From contig CP136069.1 in the NCBI GenBank assembly GCA_032622095.1, forward strand, positions 183,079,122 through 183,143,121: a stretch of 64,000 nt of DNA. Reading direction: 5' to 3'. This DNA is from Siphonodentalium dalli. Taxonomy: Eukaryota; Mollusca; Scaphopoda; Gadilida; Siphonodentaliidae. The position numbers were made by a program, and so were the translations under genes. Numbering within the stretch: position 1 is the stretch's first letter; every line of letters starts with the position of its first letter. Positions 30,230 to 42,180 of the stretch are shown piece after piece. The notes under the pieces are model-generated. The model saw nothing but the letters and a program-made list of their open reading frames with translations. It ran no database searches and had not been told where the DNA came from.

Positions 30230-33200
30230 ATGATAGACATTGTTAGCTATCGGGCGAGGATCGGCTGTTATTTTATCAGATCGTCTCGGTTACCGAAAAA
30301 GTTCAGACTAGATAGATTATCTTCTCAGCTTACATTGCTATATCTTATTCTAAGATTCCGAGGCATTTCTCCTGAGGTGGCGATCGTTATACTTGTATCA
30401 CTGTTATTCTTACACTTGCGAGAAACTGAATCAGTACTAGATAATCTCATGAAAATGAATATTGAGCGAACTTACAAATGTGATGGCATTTCTTGTTATC
30501 ATACAAAGATGCCCATATTCCTTCTAGTTGTTGTATTATTGATAGACCTTATTATATTGCTGATTATTTTAAGCGGAAATATCGAAACTAACCCTGGGCC
30601 TATACCAGGATATCCTGCAACCGATAACACATGTTCTATAATACAATTGAATACTCAGAGTATACGACATAAAATGGACACCCTCAATGCGGAATTGACC
30701 GATTATGATATTTGTCTTTTTACTGAAACCTGGCTAGACCAGTCTGTTCCTAATTCTGAAATTATGCTTCATGGATATCATGAACCTATACGCAACGATA
30801 GGGGATTAGACACAACAGGAGGTGGTGTCTGTATATTTCTGAGAAATACTCTACCGTTTAAAATGAGGCCTGATCTTATAGATCCAAATATTGAATCTGT
30901 GTGGGTGGAAGTGTGTCTTAGTGGTAAGAAAATTTTAATTGGATGTTTTTACAGACCACCAAACTCGCCAGTCTCGTCATGGGACAGCATCGAAATAAAT
31001 ATTAAAAATGCTATTGATGATGTGCATAAGGTTATTATTGGAGGTGACTTCAATGAAAACTACAATTCCGCGAGCTGCGCCTCAAAAATAAATGGTCTAA
31101 AAACTAGATGTGGATTAATCCAGTTAGTTAATGAATGCACTCATTTCACGGAGTCTTCAGAAACCACTCTGGATCTGTTTTTAACAAATTATGGTGATAT
31201 TATTGATAAAACTGAAGTTATGTCCCCTTTCTTTCCAGAAATGATACGGTACCATTGTCCCATAAAAATTACACTAAACTTCCACATTGAACGTGCGTCA
31301 ATAATTACTCGACGAATATGGAATTTCGATAGAGCTAACTTCGAGGCAATGAATCATACGTTTTCTGCTTGGGATTACCGGGATATTGTCCGCACCACTC
31401 CCGTGTCTGCTCTCGTAACTCACTATACTGATAAAATCCACCAAGTTTGCCAGGAACTTATACCAAGTAAGGTTGTACATATTAGAAGGGACGTTCCAGA
31501 ATGGCTTACTTGCGGTTTAAGACAACTAATGAGACAACGAAATAGATTGCATAAAAGTGCTAAAATCAAAAACACACCTAATACATGGAGTAAATTTCGG
31601 GCGAAACGAAACGAAGTCATTAGCGCAGTCCGGAAAGCCAAATTGGATTATGATAACAAACTTGATGCAATACTTATTAATGACTCCGACAACTCAACAT
31701 GGTGGAAACAATTTCAGAAATTAATCTCAAATGGTAAGCGCAATTCACTACCCCCTCTCCAACTCAATGGCGAGCACATTATTTCTACTGTAGATAAAGT
31801 TAATGCTTTAAATTCATACTTTTGTGATATATCCAGCATAGATGATTCTGTACATGATCTTCCCATACAAACTCTACTAGTAACGGGCAACCCTACGCTG
31901 GGTGAGCTCAAAATAACGACAATTGACGTTTATGATGCTCTAAATGGTATGAAACCATCTAAGGCGTGCGGTCCAGATATGATAAATCCTAGGGTCCTAA
32001 AACAATGTGCCAAATCACTCTGTGAACCTATAACACTGTTATGCAATGCATTTAGTGAAAACTGTTATTATCCTTCTGAGTGGAAGCTGTCGAATGTATG
32101 TCCAGTTTTTAAAAGTGGAGATCCAAGCATTCTATCGAATTACCGCCCAATTTCATTGTTAAGCTGTTTATCGAAAGTTTTCGAGAAATGCATATATAAA
32201 CATTTGTGGACGTTTCTTGATAAAAACGGGTTACTTTCTATGTACCAGTCTGGTTTTAAAAGAGGTGATTCGACTGTGTACCAGTTGACTGAAGTTTATG
32301 ATTCTATATGTAGATCACTAGATGAAGGCAAAGAGGTTCGTTGCGTATTTTGTGATATGAGCAAGGCCTTTGACAAGGTGTGGCATAAAGGGCTTTTTCT
32401 CAAACTAAAAAAAATTGGCATTACGGAAAATGTGTATAATCTTCTCGTTTCCTACTTGGAATTTAGAAAGCAGAGGGTGTCAGCTGACAATGAACTATCT
32501 GAATGGCGTGCAACTACTGCTGGTGTCCCTCAGGGGTCAATTTTAGGACCCCTGTTATTCTTAATATATATAAATGACATAACTGAAAATCTCGTGTGCA
32601 ACATTCGTCTTTTTGCTGATGACACCTCTATCTTTCTTACAGTTGAAAATCCTAATATAGCCGCTGGTGTAATCAACCGAGATATTGAAACGATAGTCAG
32701 TTGGTCTGTAAAATGGCTTGTTAAATTTAATCCTCTCAAGACTGAAACACTACTAGTTTCGCGCAAGAATGATCAACCGTTTCACCCCATTTTATTTATG
32801 GGAAATTCCATAATCACCGATGTGCAAGCGCATAAACATTTAGGTTTAACATTTGACGATCGTGGCACTTGGAATACACACATTAATTCAATAACCGAGA
32901 AAGCCTGGAAAAAATTAAATATGATCAAACGTTTTAAATATAGGCTGAGCAGAAAGTCTCTCGAAAAAATTTATTTCACTTTCATTCGACCAATTTTAGA
33001 ATATGCCTCCCCCGTTTGGGATAATTGTCCGGACTACTTACGAGATGATATTGAAGACATCCAATATGAAATGGCGAGAATAGTTACCGGTGCAACCCGA
33101 AGTGTTAGTAATGCCAAGTTGATAGATGAGGCCGGGTGGGAATATCTTGACGATAGACGCAAGCAGCATAAATTGATCCAATTCTTCAAAATGAAAACCG

Positions 33201-33772
33201 GTAGGGCACCACCTTATATTAGTAATATGGTACCCCCAGAAAGTAACTCATTACATGACCACAACACTAGAAATACAATGAAACGCCCCCCTGATAGTAA
33301 TAATGATTACTATATGCAATCCTTTCTTCCGTCGTCTGTCCGTTCGTGGAATGTACTCCCAGACTCTGTTAAAGAAGCAACCTCAATAGGCGATTTCAAA
33401 CGCAATCTTAAACCTGATATATTAAAGCCTAAATACTACTTTACCAGCTATTCTAGGACAGCTCAAATTTACCACACCAGGCTGAGATTAAGATGTAGCA
33501 ATCTTAACAGCGATCTAAAAGATAACCACATCAAAGACTTGCCTTATTGCATGTGTGGTTGCATTGAAACTGCTAGACATTTTTTTCTGGAATGCGCGCA
33601 ATATACCTCTCACAGAGAAGAACTCCTTAATACCCTATCTGATTTAACAATAACTAGTGAATTATTACTATGGGGATCTGATGAATTATCCTATGAAACT
33701 AATAAGAAAATCTTCATGGCAGCTCAGAAATTTATAATAACCAGTAATCGCTTTCAACGATTCTTCTCTTAA
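30230..33772 (+). CDS. LINE polyprotein: 2A-like site, AP endonuclease, reverse transcriptase, C-terminal Cys/His domain
   Basis: 1180 codons without a stop. Residues 1-114 hold two hydrophobic stretches, followed by the 2A-like motif GNIETNPGP (116-124). An AP-type endonuclease follows (IIQLNTQSIRHK, LFTETWLD, GGDFNE, about 135-350). The RT has RPISLLS, FCDMSKAFDKVW, GVPQGSILGPLLFLIYIND and FADDTSIF (about 560-830). A C-terminal CMCGCIETARHFFLEC motif ends the protein. It copies its RNA at nicked target DNA. All catalytic motifs seen are intact, so it may be a recently active copy. CR1, L2 and Rex-type clades are not separable by eye. Confidence 0.9.
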   Translation: MIDIVSYRARIGCYFIRSSRLPKKFRLDRLSSQLTLLYLILRFRGISPEVAIVILVSLLFLHLRETESVLDNLMKMNIERTYKCDGISCYHTKMPIFLLVVVLLIDLIILLIILSGNIETNPGPIPGYPATDNTCSIIQLNTQSIRHKMDTLNAELTDYDICLFTETWLDQSVPNSEIMLHGYHEPIRNDRGLDTTGGGVCIFLRNTLPFKMRPDLIDPNIESVWVEVCLSGKKILIGCFYRPPNSPVSSWDSIEINIKNAIDDVHKVIIGGDFNENYNSASCASKINGLKTRCGLIQLVNECTHFTESSETTLDLFLTNYGDIIDKTEVMSPFFPEMIRYHCPIKITLNFHIERASIITRRIWNFDRANFEAMNHTFSAWDYRDIVRTTPVSALVTHYTDKIHQVCQELIPSKVVHIRRDVPEWLTCGLRQLMRQRNRLHKSAKIKNTPNTWSKFRAKRNEVISAVRKAKLDYDNKLDAILINDSDNSTWWKQFQKLISNGKRNSLPPLQLNGEHIISTVDKVNALNSYFCDISSIDDSVHDLPIQTLLVTGNPTLGELKITTIDVYDALNGMKPSKACGPDMINPRVLKQCAKSLCEPITLLCNAFSENCYYPSEWKLSNVCPVFKSGDPSILSNYRPISLLSCLSKVFEKCIYKHLWTFLDKNGLLSMYQSGFKRGDSTVYQLTEVYDSICRSLDEGKEVRCVFCDMSKAFDKVWHKGLFLKLKKIGITENVYNLLVSYLEFRKQRVSADNELSEWRATTAGVPQGSILGPLLFLIYINDITENLVCNIRLFADDTSIFLTVENPNIAAGVINRDIETIVSWSVKWLVKFNPLKTETLLVSRKNDQPFHPILFMGNSIITDVQAHKHLGLTFDDRGTWNTHINSITEKAWKKLNMIKRFKYRLSRKSLEKIYFTFIRPILEYASPVWDNCPDYLRDDIEDIQYEMARIVTGATRSVSNAKLIDEAGWEYLDDRRKQHKLIQFFKMKTGRAPPYISNMVPPESNSLHDHNTRNTMKRPPDSNNDYYMQSFLPSSVRSWNVLPDSVKEATSIGDFKRNLKPDILKPKYYFTSYSRTAQIYHTRLRLRCSNLNSDLKDNHIKDLPYCMCGCIETARHFFLECAQYTSHREELLNTLSDLTITSELLLWGSDELSYETNKKIFMAAQKFIITSNRFQRFFS
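30572..30601 (+). other. 2A-like ribosome-skipping motif
   Basis: Encodes SGNIETNPGP. The 2A consensus is D(V/I)ExNPGP; here Asp is replaced by Asn but ExNPGP is complete, preceded by an upstream hydrophobic helix as usual. It would release a ~123-residue hydrophobic leader from the endonuclease-RT. Confidence 0.75.
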
Positions 33773-35002
33773 AGGGACTCAACAATCATCGCCACCGTGT
33801 TGTTGTTGTTGAAACAGCTGTTCACTGCCTGTTCCTAACGCTTCTGAAAACTGCATGCATGGTTTATCTCCCCTGATTTCTATAAATAGATTGGGGGTAT
33901 TCCTATGTTTTCAGTGACAGCAAGCATGGTTTCAGGATATCGTTAGAAAAAGACGATATTTATTGAGCTTAAATTGGCAAAATGCGATCAAATAAGACGT
34001 TTTTGTCAGCGCGAAGATGCCGAAAAATTGGAAAGAGCAGCGAATGGGGTGTCTTCCGCCATGGATTTTGGGAAGTTCACGAATGTCACAGTGGATTTCC
34101 ATGCAAATCTGCGGAGCAAAATTCTGAAAGTTACGGAGTTGCACATACCTGCATACTTCTCAGTCTTCTGAGTGTGACTTGATGCGGTACTATAGTATAA
34201 GAAACAGCAGGTATTTATCTGGTGGGTCCGCTTTGTAAATTATAAAATTTTGCAATAAATATATTTTTGATAAATTTTTTCTGGATTTACATCACTTGAC
34301 CTACATATTAATTTGTCAGATTTGAAATATCAATATTGAATATAAAATTCAAAAATAAATACACTAACATCTATACAAGTTCCAATCGGACCTGCCAGAT
34401 AAATACCTGTTGTTTTCAAATATACCACATCAAGGCACACTCGGAAGTATGTGCAACTCTAGTTCAGTCATGATCAACGTAGTGCGTATCCTTCCTTGCT
34501 GGAAGCAGCAATCTGCGAAAGCGGTCATGTTGACTTAAAGAACAAATACAGAAAAGAACAAATACAGACGAGATGATGGATCAGTCACAGGCATGCTGTT
34601 TGAGGTAAAGCTACCACCCCTCGAAGAATGAAGGAAAGAACAGTGACTGGTTCAATACCACAAAATAGTCAAGGGGTTGGTTTCAGCCCTGCCTAAAGCC
34701 TGATTATCTAGAACACGAGAAGAAAGACACAAGGGAAATACAGCCAACAAAATTTTAGGACTGTGTCAGTCAAAATCCGGTGGAGAAGGAGGTGTGTAAC
34801 AACACAGAATCGTTCCAACTTCTGCGTACCAGCAGCTCACAATACGAACACTCCTTATTTGTTAAAACAACTGTGGAATTGAACTACCTGGAACAGACTT
34901 CAGTCGGTTGTTGATGTCAGTGATATTGACGGTTTTCTATCTGCTCTGCGAGGGGAACAACAGTATGGAGTGTTTTCAACAATGCTAACAAGGAGCTATT
35001 GC

Positions 35003-35244
35003 TTAACCCTTTGAGTGCCAGGGGCCGATCTCATCGGCCCTAAACCTACAAAATAAGTCTGTTTAAGAATATAAGAATAAATTATTAAAATTGTAAAAAA
35101 AATTGTAAAAAAAAAAAATTGTTAGGCCAATGCATTCTCTTATATATGCGAGGCGACCTATGGTCGACTCGCATATATAAGAGAATGCATTGGCACAGGG
35201 TATATGGGTTGATACAAAAATCGACCTGGCACTCAAAGGGTTAA
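35003..35244. mobile_element. piggyBac-type MITE with TTAA ends and nested palindrome
   Basis: TTAACCCTTTGAGTGCCAGG at 35003 and its complement CCTGGCACTCAAAGGGTTAA ending at 35244. A 65-bp palindrome (35129-35196) lies inside. Copy in unit B: 38748-38989. Confidence 0.85.
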
Positions 35245-35370
35245 ATATTTAAAAATTATGCTTGTTTATCATATATAATAAATTATTTTTCAATTATTTC
35301 GCTTGCTGCTTATATTTATACTCCAAAATAATTTTGGATGGCTCAAACAACAACATTATCATTGCATATA

Positions 35371-35876
35371 TTAAAGGCACGTGAGGCCTTAGTTGTCGAA
35401 AATATTCATATTTGTTCCAATCACCGTAAACAGAAAAACATTAAAACGCACACAGTTTCGTTCATATATACCATGACCATCGCGTAAACAGCATGTTATC
35501 ATAAATATTTACTATATTTTACCTAAGCAAGAGCCTGATTGTGTTACAGAAGACAGCACAATGCTGCTGGCTAATCACACACAAATGGCATAAACGCTCT
35601 CTAATCGTTCCATATCAGGAATTCACCAACAAAGAACGCTCTTTATGTTTACCATCATAATATAAACAAACACCAGAAAAGTAACTTTTTATGCTTTTGT
35701 TTACATAACAATGGTCAAAGATATGACAATAACATACTGTTTTAATATGCGATATTTCTTATTTGTATACGGACAAAGTCTGTCTACATTGTGTTGTTCT
35801 TTCTGTTTGTGGCGGTTTTTGACGGGTGGAAATATTTTCGCAGGATACCCACCGCCAAGGCCAACCGTACCTTTAA
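35371..35876. mobile_element. ~500-bp TTAA MITE, inverted relative of 28636-29137
   Basis: Reverse-complement similarity to 28636-29137 over its whole length, with TTAA at both ends. Copy in unit B: 39116-39621. Confidence 0.85.
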
Positions 35877-35919
35877 GTACTATATGGGAGATTAATCTAA
35901 CATTTAATGGCTGATTTAA

Positions 35920-36290
35920 ACGCTTAAGCGTAACTCCATTACGCTTAAGCATAATTGGTTTGTATTGCCTTGCAACGTTATATGTAATGGTAGGCCTACA
36001 TGTATCTAACTTAGTAAGGTTTAATGTTCTGGGCGGATGGTAAGATTACTAGCATCGTAATTGACTGCATCAATTTCAGCTTCAGGGGAGTTTTTCCAAT
36101 TCTATTACGCTTTACTTTAGCGTGAATGCATTATGTGTGATCGTAAATGAATTACGCATAAGCATAATGTAATACGCTTAAGTATGGTATAATGGAAATC
36201 TAAATTACACTTAGGCATTGCGAATTAAGCTTAAATTCTTGCTTAAGCATAATGAATTACACTTAAGCGTGATTGGCAATTAAATGAGAA
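35920..36290. repeat. CTTAAG palindrome array
   Basis: Many imperfect copies of (A)CGCTTAAGCGTAAT / GCTTAAGCATAAT strings in both orientations. Further arrays are at 39665-40035, 45105-45345 and 46110-46300. Confidence 0.7.
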
Positions 36291-36447
36291 TTTTGCCTCC
36301 CATATGTGTACTATTGTTGTTTCATACACTTTGCCCCACGTGTTTGGTTGTTTCGCACCATATATTTGGCCATTTCTCACCACATGTTTTGTCGTTTCCC
36401 ACAACTGTCATGCGTTGCTTTTGAAAAAAATCCTTTGAAAAAGAACA

Positions 36448-36671
36448 TACAGTAATACCCAAAGTAATGACCCCTTAACCACACCAGGATTATGGAAAAT
36501 AATTCAGGATTTAGTTGGAAATATGGCTTGTTGCTATTCGTTGGAAAGCTCTCGTCGAGAGCTTTCCGATGAATGGCAACAAGCCATATTTCCAACTAAA
36601 TCCTGAAAAATTACCCATAATTCTGCTGTGGTTAAGTGGTCAATTACTTAATTACTTTGGGCATTACTGTA
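36448..36671. mobile_element. foldback MITE with TA ends
   Basis: Starts TACAGTAAT and ends ATTACTGTA. Most of its length is two inverted arms meeting at GAGCTTTCC/GGAAAGCTC. Relatives: 37134-37340, 40193-40416 and 43526-43707; partial copies at 40879-40955 and 43796-43903. TA target and CAGTAATG ends suggest a Tc1/mariner-type relative. Confidence 0.75.
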
Positions 36672-37133
36672 TTAAGTTATCTGATGACAACGCGCCAATT
36701 GGACACATTTTATTTTTTTTTAAATCCCAAATTGTGACAAAGTTCACATTATTTTAAAAAAAACATATCAATAGACCCAGTCTAAATAAAATTAGACCGT
36801 GTTTCATTTCTTTCTTTAATACGAGTCTGGATATCTATCAGACTGCAATATACCTTATACTAAATGATACGATTCATCCAGATTATACCGGTATGAAACT
36901 GGCCACTTGGAAGGAAACATTTATGGGGGGGGGGGAGACAACCCCACTGTGACATCGTCGCCACCTCGCTGACAGTCTGAAGTTAAAATGAACCTGGTTC
37001 TCTATGGATGAGTGATTCACCGATAATTGTTACTTTTGGCCTCTCATAACAAAATGCATATATACACAAGCGTATGGTAATAGCATATATGAAGACTGGA
37101 GAAAATTTAATACTAAAATAGGTTATCAGTACA

Positions 37134-37340
37134 TACAGTAATGCTCTAATTAATCGACCTCTTAACCAAAGCAGAATTATGGGTAACTTTTCAGGATTTA
37201 GTCGGAAATATATTTCCGACTAAATCCTGAAAAGTTACCCATAATTCTGCTTTGGTTAAGAGGTATTTCCGACTAAATCCTGAAAAGTTACCCATAATTC
37301 TGCTTTGGTTAAGAGGTCGATTAATTAGAGCATTACTGTA
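37134..37340. mobile_element. foldback MITE, complete copy in unit A
   Basis: TACAGTAATGCTCTAATTAA at the left and its complement at the right. One inner arm is itself duplicated. Unit B keeps only one arm at the same place (about 40879-40955), accounting for the ~123-bp length difference between the units. Confidence 0.75.
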
Positions 37341-37515
37341 CATGTGTATATACCAATCACATGTATATTGAGTTTTAAAAAAAAGTTTCTGAACCCCTTC
37401 GGTTGTAAATAGAATGCACTCAGTGATTCTGACTTCAAACTTGTGCCTCCTAATTATATAGGTTGATTGAGTTGAAAGGTTAGAAAATCAGTGCCCTCTC
37501 TTGAAATTATTTCTT

Positions 37516-40500
37516 AAAGGGACTCAACAATCATCGCCACCGTGTTGTTGTTGTTGAAACAGCTGTTCACTGCCTGTTCCTAACGCTTCTGAAAACTGCA
37601 TGCATGGTTTATCTCCCCTGATTTCTATAAATAGATTGGGGGTATTCCTATGTTTTCAGTGACAGCAAGCATGGTTTCAGGATATCGTTAGAAAAAGACG
37701 ATATTTATTGAGCTTAAATTGGCAAAATGCGATCAAATAAGACGTTTTTGTCAGCGCGAAGATGCCGAAAAATTGGAAAGAGCAGCGAATGGGGTGTCTT
37801 CCGCCATGGATTTTGGGAAGTTCACGAATGTCACAGTGGATTTCCATGCAAATCTGCGGAGCAAAATTCTGAAAGTTACGGAGTTGCACATACCTGCATA
37901 CTTCTCAGTCTTCTGAGTGTGACTTGATGCGGTACTATAGTATAAGAAACAGCAGGTATTTATCTGGTGGGTCCGCTTTGTAAATTATAAAATTTTGCAA
38001 TAAATATATTTTTGATAAATTTTTTCTGGATTTACATCACTTGACCTACATATTAATTTGTCAGATTTGAAATATCAATATTGAATATAAAATTCAAAAA
38101 TAAATACACTAACATCTATACAAGTTCCAATCGGACCTGCCAGATAAATACCTGTTGTTTTCAAATATACCACATCAAGGCACACTCGGAAGTATGTGCA
38201 ACTCTAGTTCAGTCATGATCAACGTAGTGCGTATCCTTCCTTGCTGGAAGCAGCAATCTGCGAAAGCGGTCATGTTGACTTAAAGAACAAATACAGAAAA
38301 GAACAAATACAGACGAGATGATGGATCAGTCACAGGCATGCTGTTTGAGGTAAAGCTACCACCCCTCGAAGAATGAAGGAAAGAACAGTGACTGGTTCAA
38401 TACCACAAAATAGTCAAGGGGTTGGTTTCAGCCCTGCCTAAAGCCTGATTATCTAGAACACGAGAAGAAAGACACAAGGGAAATACAGCCAACAAAATTT
38501 TAGGACTGTGTCAGTCAAAATCCGGTGGAGAAGGAGGTGTGTAACAACACAGAATCGTTCCAACTTCTGCGTACCAGCAGCTCACAATACGAACACTCCT
38601 TATTTGTTAAAACAACTGTGGAATTGAACTACCTGGAACAGACTTCAGTCGGTTGTTGATGTCAGTGATATTGACGGTTTTCTATCTGCTCTGCGAGGGG
38701 AACAACAGTATGGAGTGTTTTCAACAATGCTAACAAGGAGCTATTGCTTAACCCTTTGAGTGCCAGGGGCCGATCTCATCGGCCCTAAACCTACAAAATA
38801 AGTCTGTTTAAGAATATAAGAATAAATTATTAAAATTGTAAAAAAAATTGTAAAAAAAAAAAATTGTTAGGCCAATGCATTCTCTTATATATGCGAGGCG
38901 ACCTATGGTCGACTCGCATATATAAGAGAATGCATTGGCACAGGGTATATGGGTTGATACAAAAATCGACCTGGCACTCAAAGGGTTAAATATTTAAAAA
39001 TTATGCTTGTTTATCATATATAATAAATTATTTTTCAATTATTTCGCTTGCTGCTTATATTTATACTCCAAAATAATTTTGGATGGCTCAAACAACAACA
39101 TTATCATTGCATATATTAAAGGCACGTGAGGCCTTAGTTGTCGAAAATATTCATATTTGTTCCAATCACCGTAAACAGAAAAACATTAAAACGCACACAG
39201 TTTCGTTCATATATACCATGACCATCGCGTAAACAGCATGTTATCATAAATATTTACTATATTTTACCTAAGCAAGAGCCTGATTGTGTTACAGAAGACA
39301 GCACAATGCTGCTGGCTAATCACACACAAATGGCATAAACGCTCTCTAATCGTTCCATATCAGGAATTCACCAACAAAGAACGCTCTTTATGTTTACCAT
39401 CATAATATAAACAAACACCAGAAAAGTAACTTTTTATGCTTTTGTTTACATAACAATGGTCAAAGATATGACAATAACATACTGTTTTAATATGCGATAT
39501 TTCTTATTTGTATACGGACAAAGTCTGTCTACATTGTGTTGTTCTTTCTGTTTGTGGCGGTTTTTGACGGGTGGAAATATTTTCGCAGGATACCCACCGC
39601 CAAGGCCAACCGTACCTTTAAGTACTATATGGGAGATTAATCTAACATTTAATGGCTGATTTAAACGCTTAAGCGTAACTCCATTACGCTTAAGCATAAT
39701 TGGTTTGTATTGCCTTGCAACGTTATATGTAATGGTAGGCCTACATGTATCTAACTTAGTAAGGTTTAATGTTCTGGGCGGATGGTAAGATTACTAGCAT
39801 CGTAATTGACTGCATCAATTTCAGCTTCAGGGGAGTTTTTCCAATTCTATTACGCTTTACTTTAGCGTGAATGCATTATGTGTGATCGTAAATGAATTAC
39901 GCATAAGCATAATGTAATACGCTTAAGTATGGTATAATGGAAATCTAAATTACACTTAGGCATTGCGAATTAAGCTTAAATTCTTGCTTAAGCATAATGA
40001 ATTACACTTAAGCGTGATTGGCAATTAAATGAGAATTTTGCCTCCCATATGTGTACTATTGTTGTTTCATACACTTTGCCCCACGTGTTTGGTTGTTTCG
40101 CACCATATATTTGGCCATTTCTCACCACATGTTTTGTCGTTTCCCACAACTGTCATGCGTTGCTTTTGAAAAAAATCCTTTGAAAAAGAACATACAGTAA
40201 TACCCAAAGTAATGACCCCTTAACCACACCAGGATTATGGAAAATAATTCAGGATTTAGTTGGAAATATGGCTTGTTGCTATTCGTTGGAAAGCTCTCGT
40301 CGAGAGCTTTCCGATGAATGGCAACAAGCCATATTTCCAACTAAATCCTGAAAAATTACCCATAATTCTGCTGTGGTTAAGTGGTCAATTACTTAATTAC
40401 TTTGGGCATTACTGTATTAAGTTATCTGATGACAACGCGCCAATTGGACACATTTTATTTTTTTTTAAATCCCAAATTGTGACAAAGTTCACATTATTTT

Positions 40501-41137
40501 AAAAAAAACATATCAATAGACCCAGTCTAAATAAAATTAGACCGTGTTTCATTTCTTTCTTTAATACGAGTCTGGATATCTATCAGACTGCAATATACCT
40601 TATACTAAATGATACGATTCATCCAGATTATACCGGTATGAAACTGGCCACTTGGAAGGAAACATTTATGGGGGGGGGGAGACAACCCCACTGTGACATC
40701 GTCGCCACCTCGCTGACAGTCTGAAGTTAAAATGAACCTGGTTCTCTATGGATGAGTGATTCACCGATAATTGTTACTTTTGGCCTCTCATAACAAAATG
40801 CATATATACACAAGCGTATGGTAATAGCATATATGAAGACTGGAGAAAATTTAATACTAAAATAGGTTATCAGTACATACAGTAATGCTCTAATTAATCG
40901 ACCTCTTAACCAAAGCAGAATTATGGGTAACTTTTCATGATTTAGTCGGAAATATACTGTACATGTGTATATACCAATCACATGTATATTGAGTTTTAAA
41001 AAAAAGTTTCTGAACCCCTTCGGTTGTAAATAGAATGCACTCAGTGATTCTGACTTCAAACTTGTGCCTCCTAATTATATAGGTTGATTGAGTTGAAAGG
41101 TTAGAAAATCAGTGCCCTCTCTTGAAATTATTTCTTA
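37516..41137. repeat. 3.7-kb tandem duplication, unit B
   Basis: Near-identical to unit A. Differences seen: one base in a G run (11 against 10) and the ~123-bp shortening at the foldback MITE. It ends at ATTTCTTAA before 41138. Confidence 0.9.
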
Positions 41138-42180
41138 AGGAATAATCTCTGTTTCATATTTTGATTACAGTTTAAAGATGGTCTATATATTCTTATTACA
41201 AGTTTTATATATTTTCCTGGGTATAAAATAATGTCCGGAAATGCTTCAATCAATTACTGTTCATTCTATTTTGAATTTTCTGGTATATATACTAGTATAC
41301 CTACAAATAATTTGTGACATTTTACTGCTTGAGGAAACGTTCGGAGCATAGCAAGCAGGAAAATAGTAAAAAAAGATTGTCCCAACTGATTATCAATCAG
41401 TTGTAATATTAAATGATAGAAGCGTTTCTGGACTGGTGTCTTTGACAACTTGACTTATCATTATTATTTTATACCCTAGAAATTATAGAAAACAATTTAG
41501 GAAGAGATGATCCATCTTTAAGCCAATCGAGCAAAGTTGATCTATTTCTCCATGTTCTTCTAATAGGTGATGTTTTTATCGAATATATTTGCACATTTTA
41601 CCCACTGCCGCACTGCGAGTGCATTGGTCCCTTTAATATTTCATGTAAAAGTGGTGAAAACTGTAATATTAAACAAGAACAATAGCTTTAGTTAACACAA
41701 AATTCACTGAAATATTTTCACAGTGGGGTTTCTGTGAGGAAAAAAATATTTGTTTTCCTCATAGAATCTCCACATATATATTCAGACAGACAGATGAGGA
41801 GGGGTGTTGAAAAATGCTTGGGGAAAACAGTTGTAAAGAGGGAAAGAAATTGGTTGCGGGGCTGGGTGAATTGCAGAAATGGTCAAAGGTAAAAAAGTAA
41901 CATACGTTTCTGAATATATATTAACACCCCCCCCCCCCCCTCCAGAGCAAATTGAAATAATTTAAATCCATATACCCTGCTTTTCTCATGGCATTTGTTT
42001 TGGTGTTTTTGGTGATTAAAATTAACTTATGACTGAGATTAATCCTTCAGTCATGATACTTTTCCAAAAATGACATTTTTTTGTATTTTTGTCTGTTTAA
42101 CAAATGTTGGGGCATAAATAGAAAAAAACAATCAGTAGAGAGTGCACTGGCTTAGAAGTTCAATACAAGTATTGTTAGCT
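41138..42180. other. non-coding; poly-C repeat copy at 41800-41945
   Basis: No gene. The segment at 41800-41945 resembles 2790-2960 (GGGGAAAACAGTTG, CATACGT, then a C14 tract). Confidence 0.5.

Larger units (their letters stand above)
29929..33811 (+). mobile_element. near-complete CR1/L2-like LINE
   Basis: 5' sequence 29929-30229, one long ORF 30230-33772 and a short 3' end finishing in (GTT)n at about 33797-33811. The left junction is the break in tandem unit 3. The last ~45 bp are included in the downstream 3.7-kb tandem duplication, which therefore postdates insertion. A short hydrophobic frame (29982-30233) overlaps the ORF start by 4 bp (ATGA) and may be part of the leader. Confidence 0.8.
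33768..37515. repeat. 3.7-kb tandem duplication, unit A
   Basis: Begins TCTTAAAGGGACTC at the LINE stop codon and repeats from 37513 at a period of 3,745 bp. Contents: LINE 3' tip, a non-coding block (33812-35000), a TTAA MITE at 35003, a TTAA MITE at 35371, a CTTAAG array at 35920-36290 and TA foldback MITEs at 36448 and 37134. Short frames such as 33974-34171 and 36515-36757 are repeat shadows. Confidence 0.9.

Noticed and set aside
33932-34182. Frames of 65-70 codons on both strands, repeated at +3,745
   Set aside because: Identical in both copies only because of the tandem duplication; no recognisable product.
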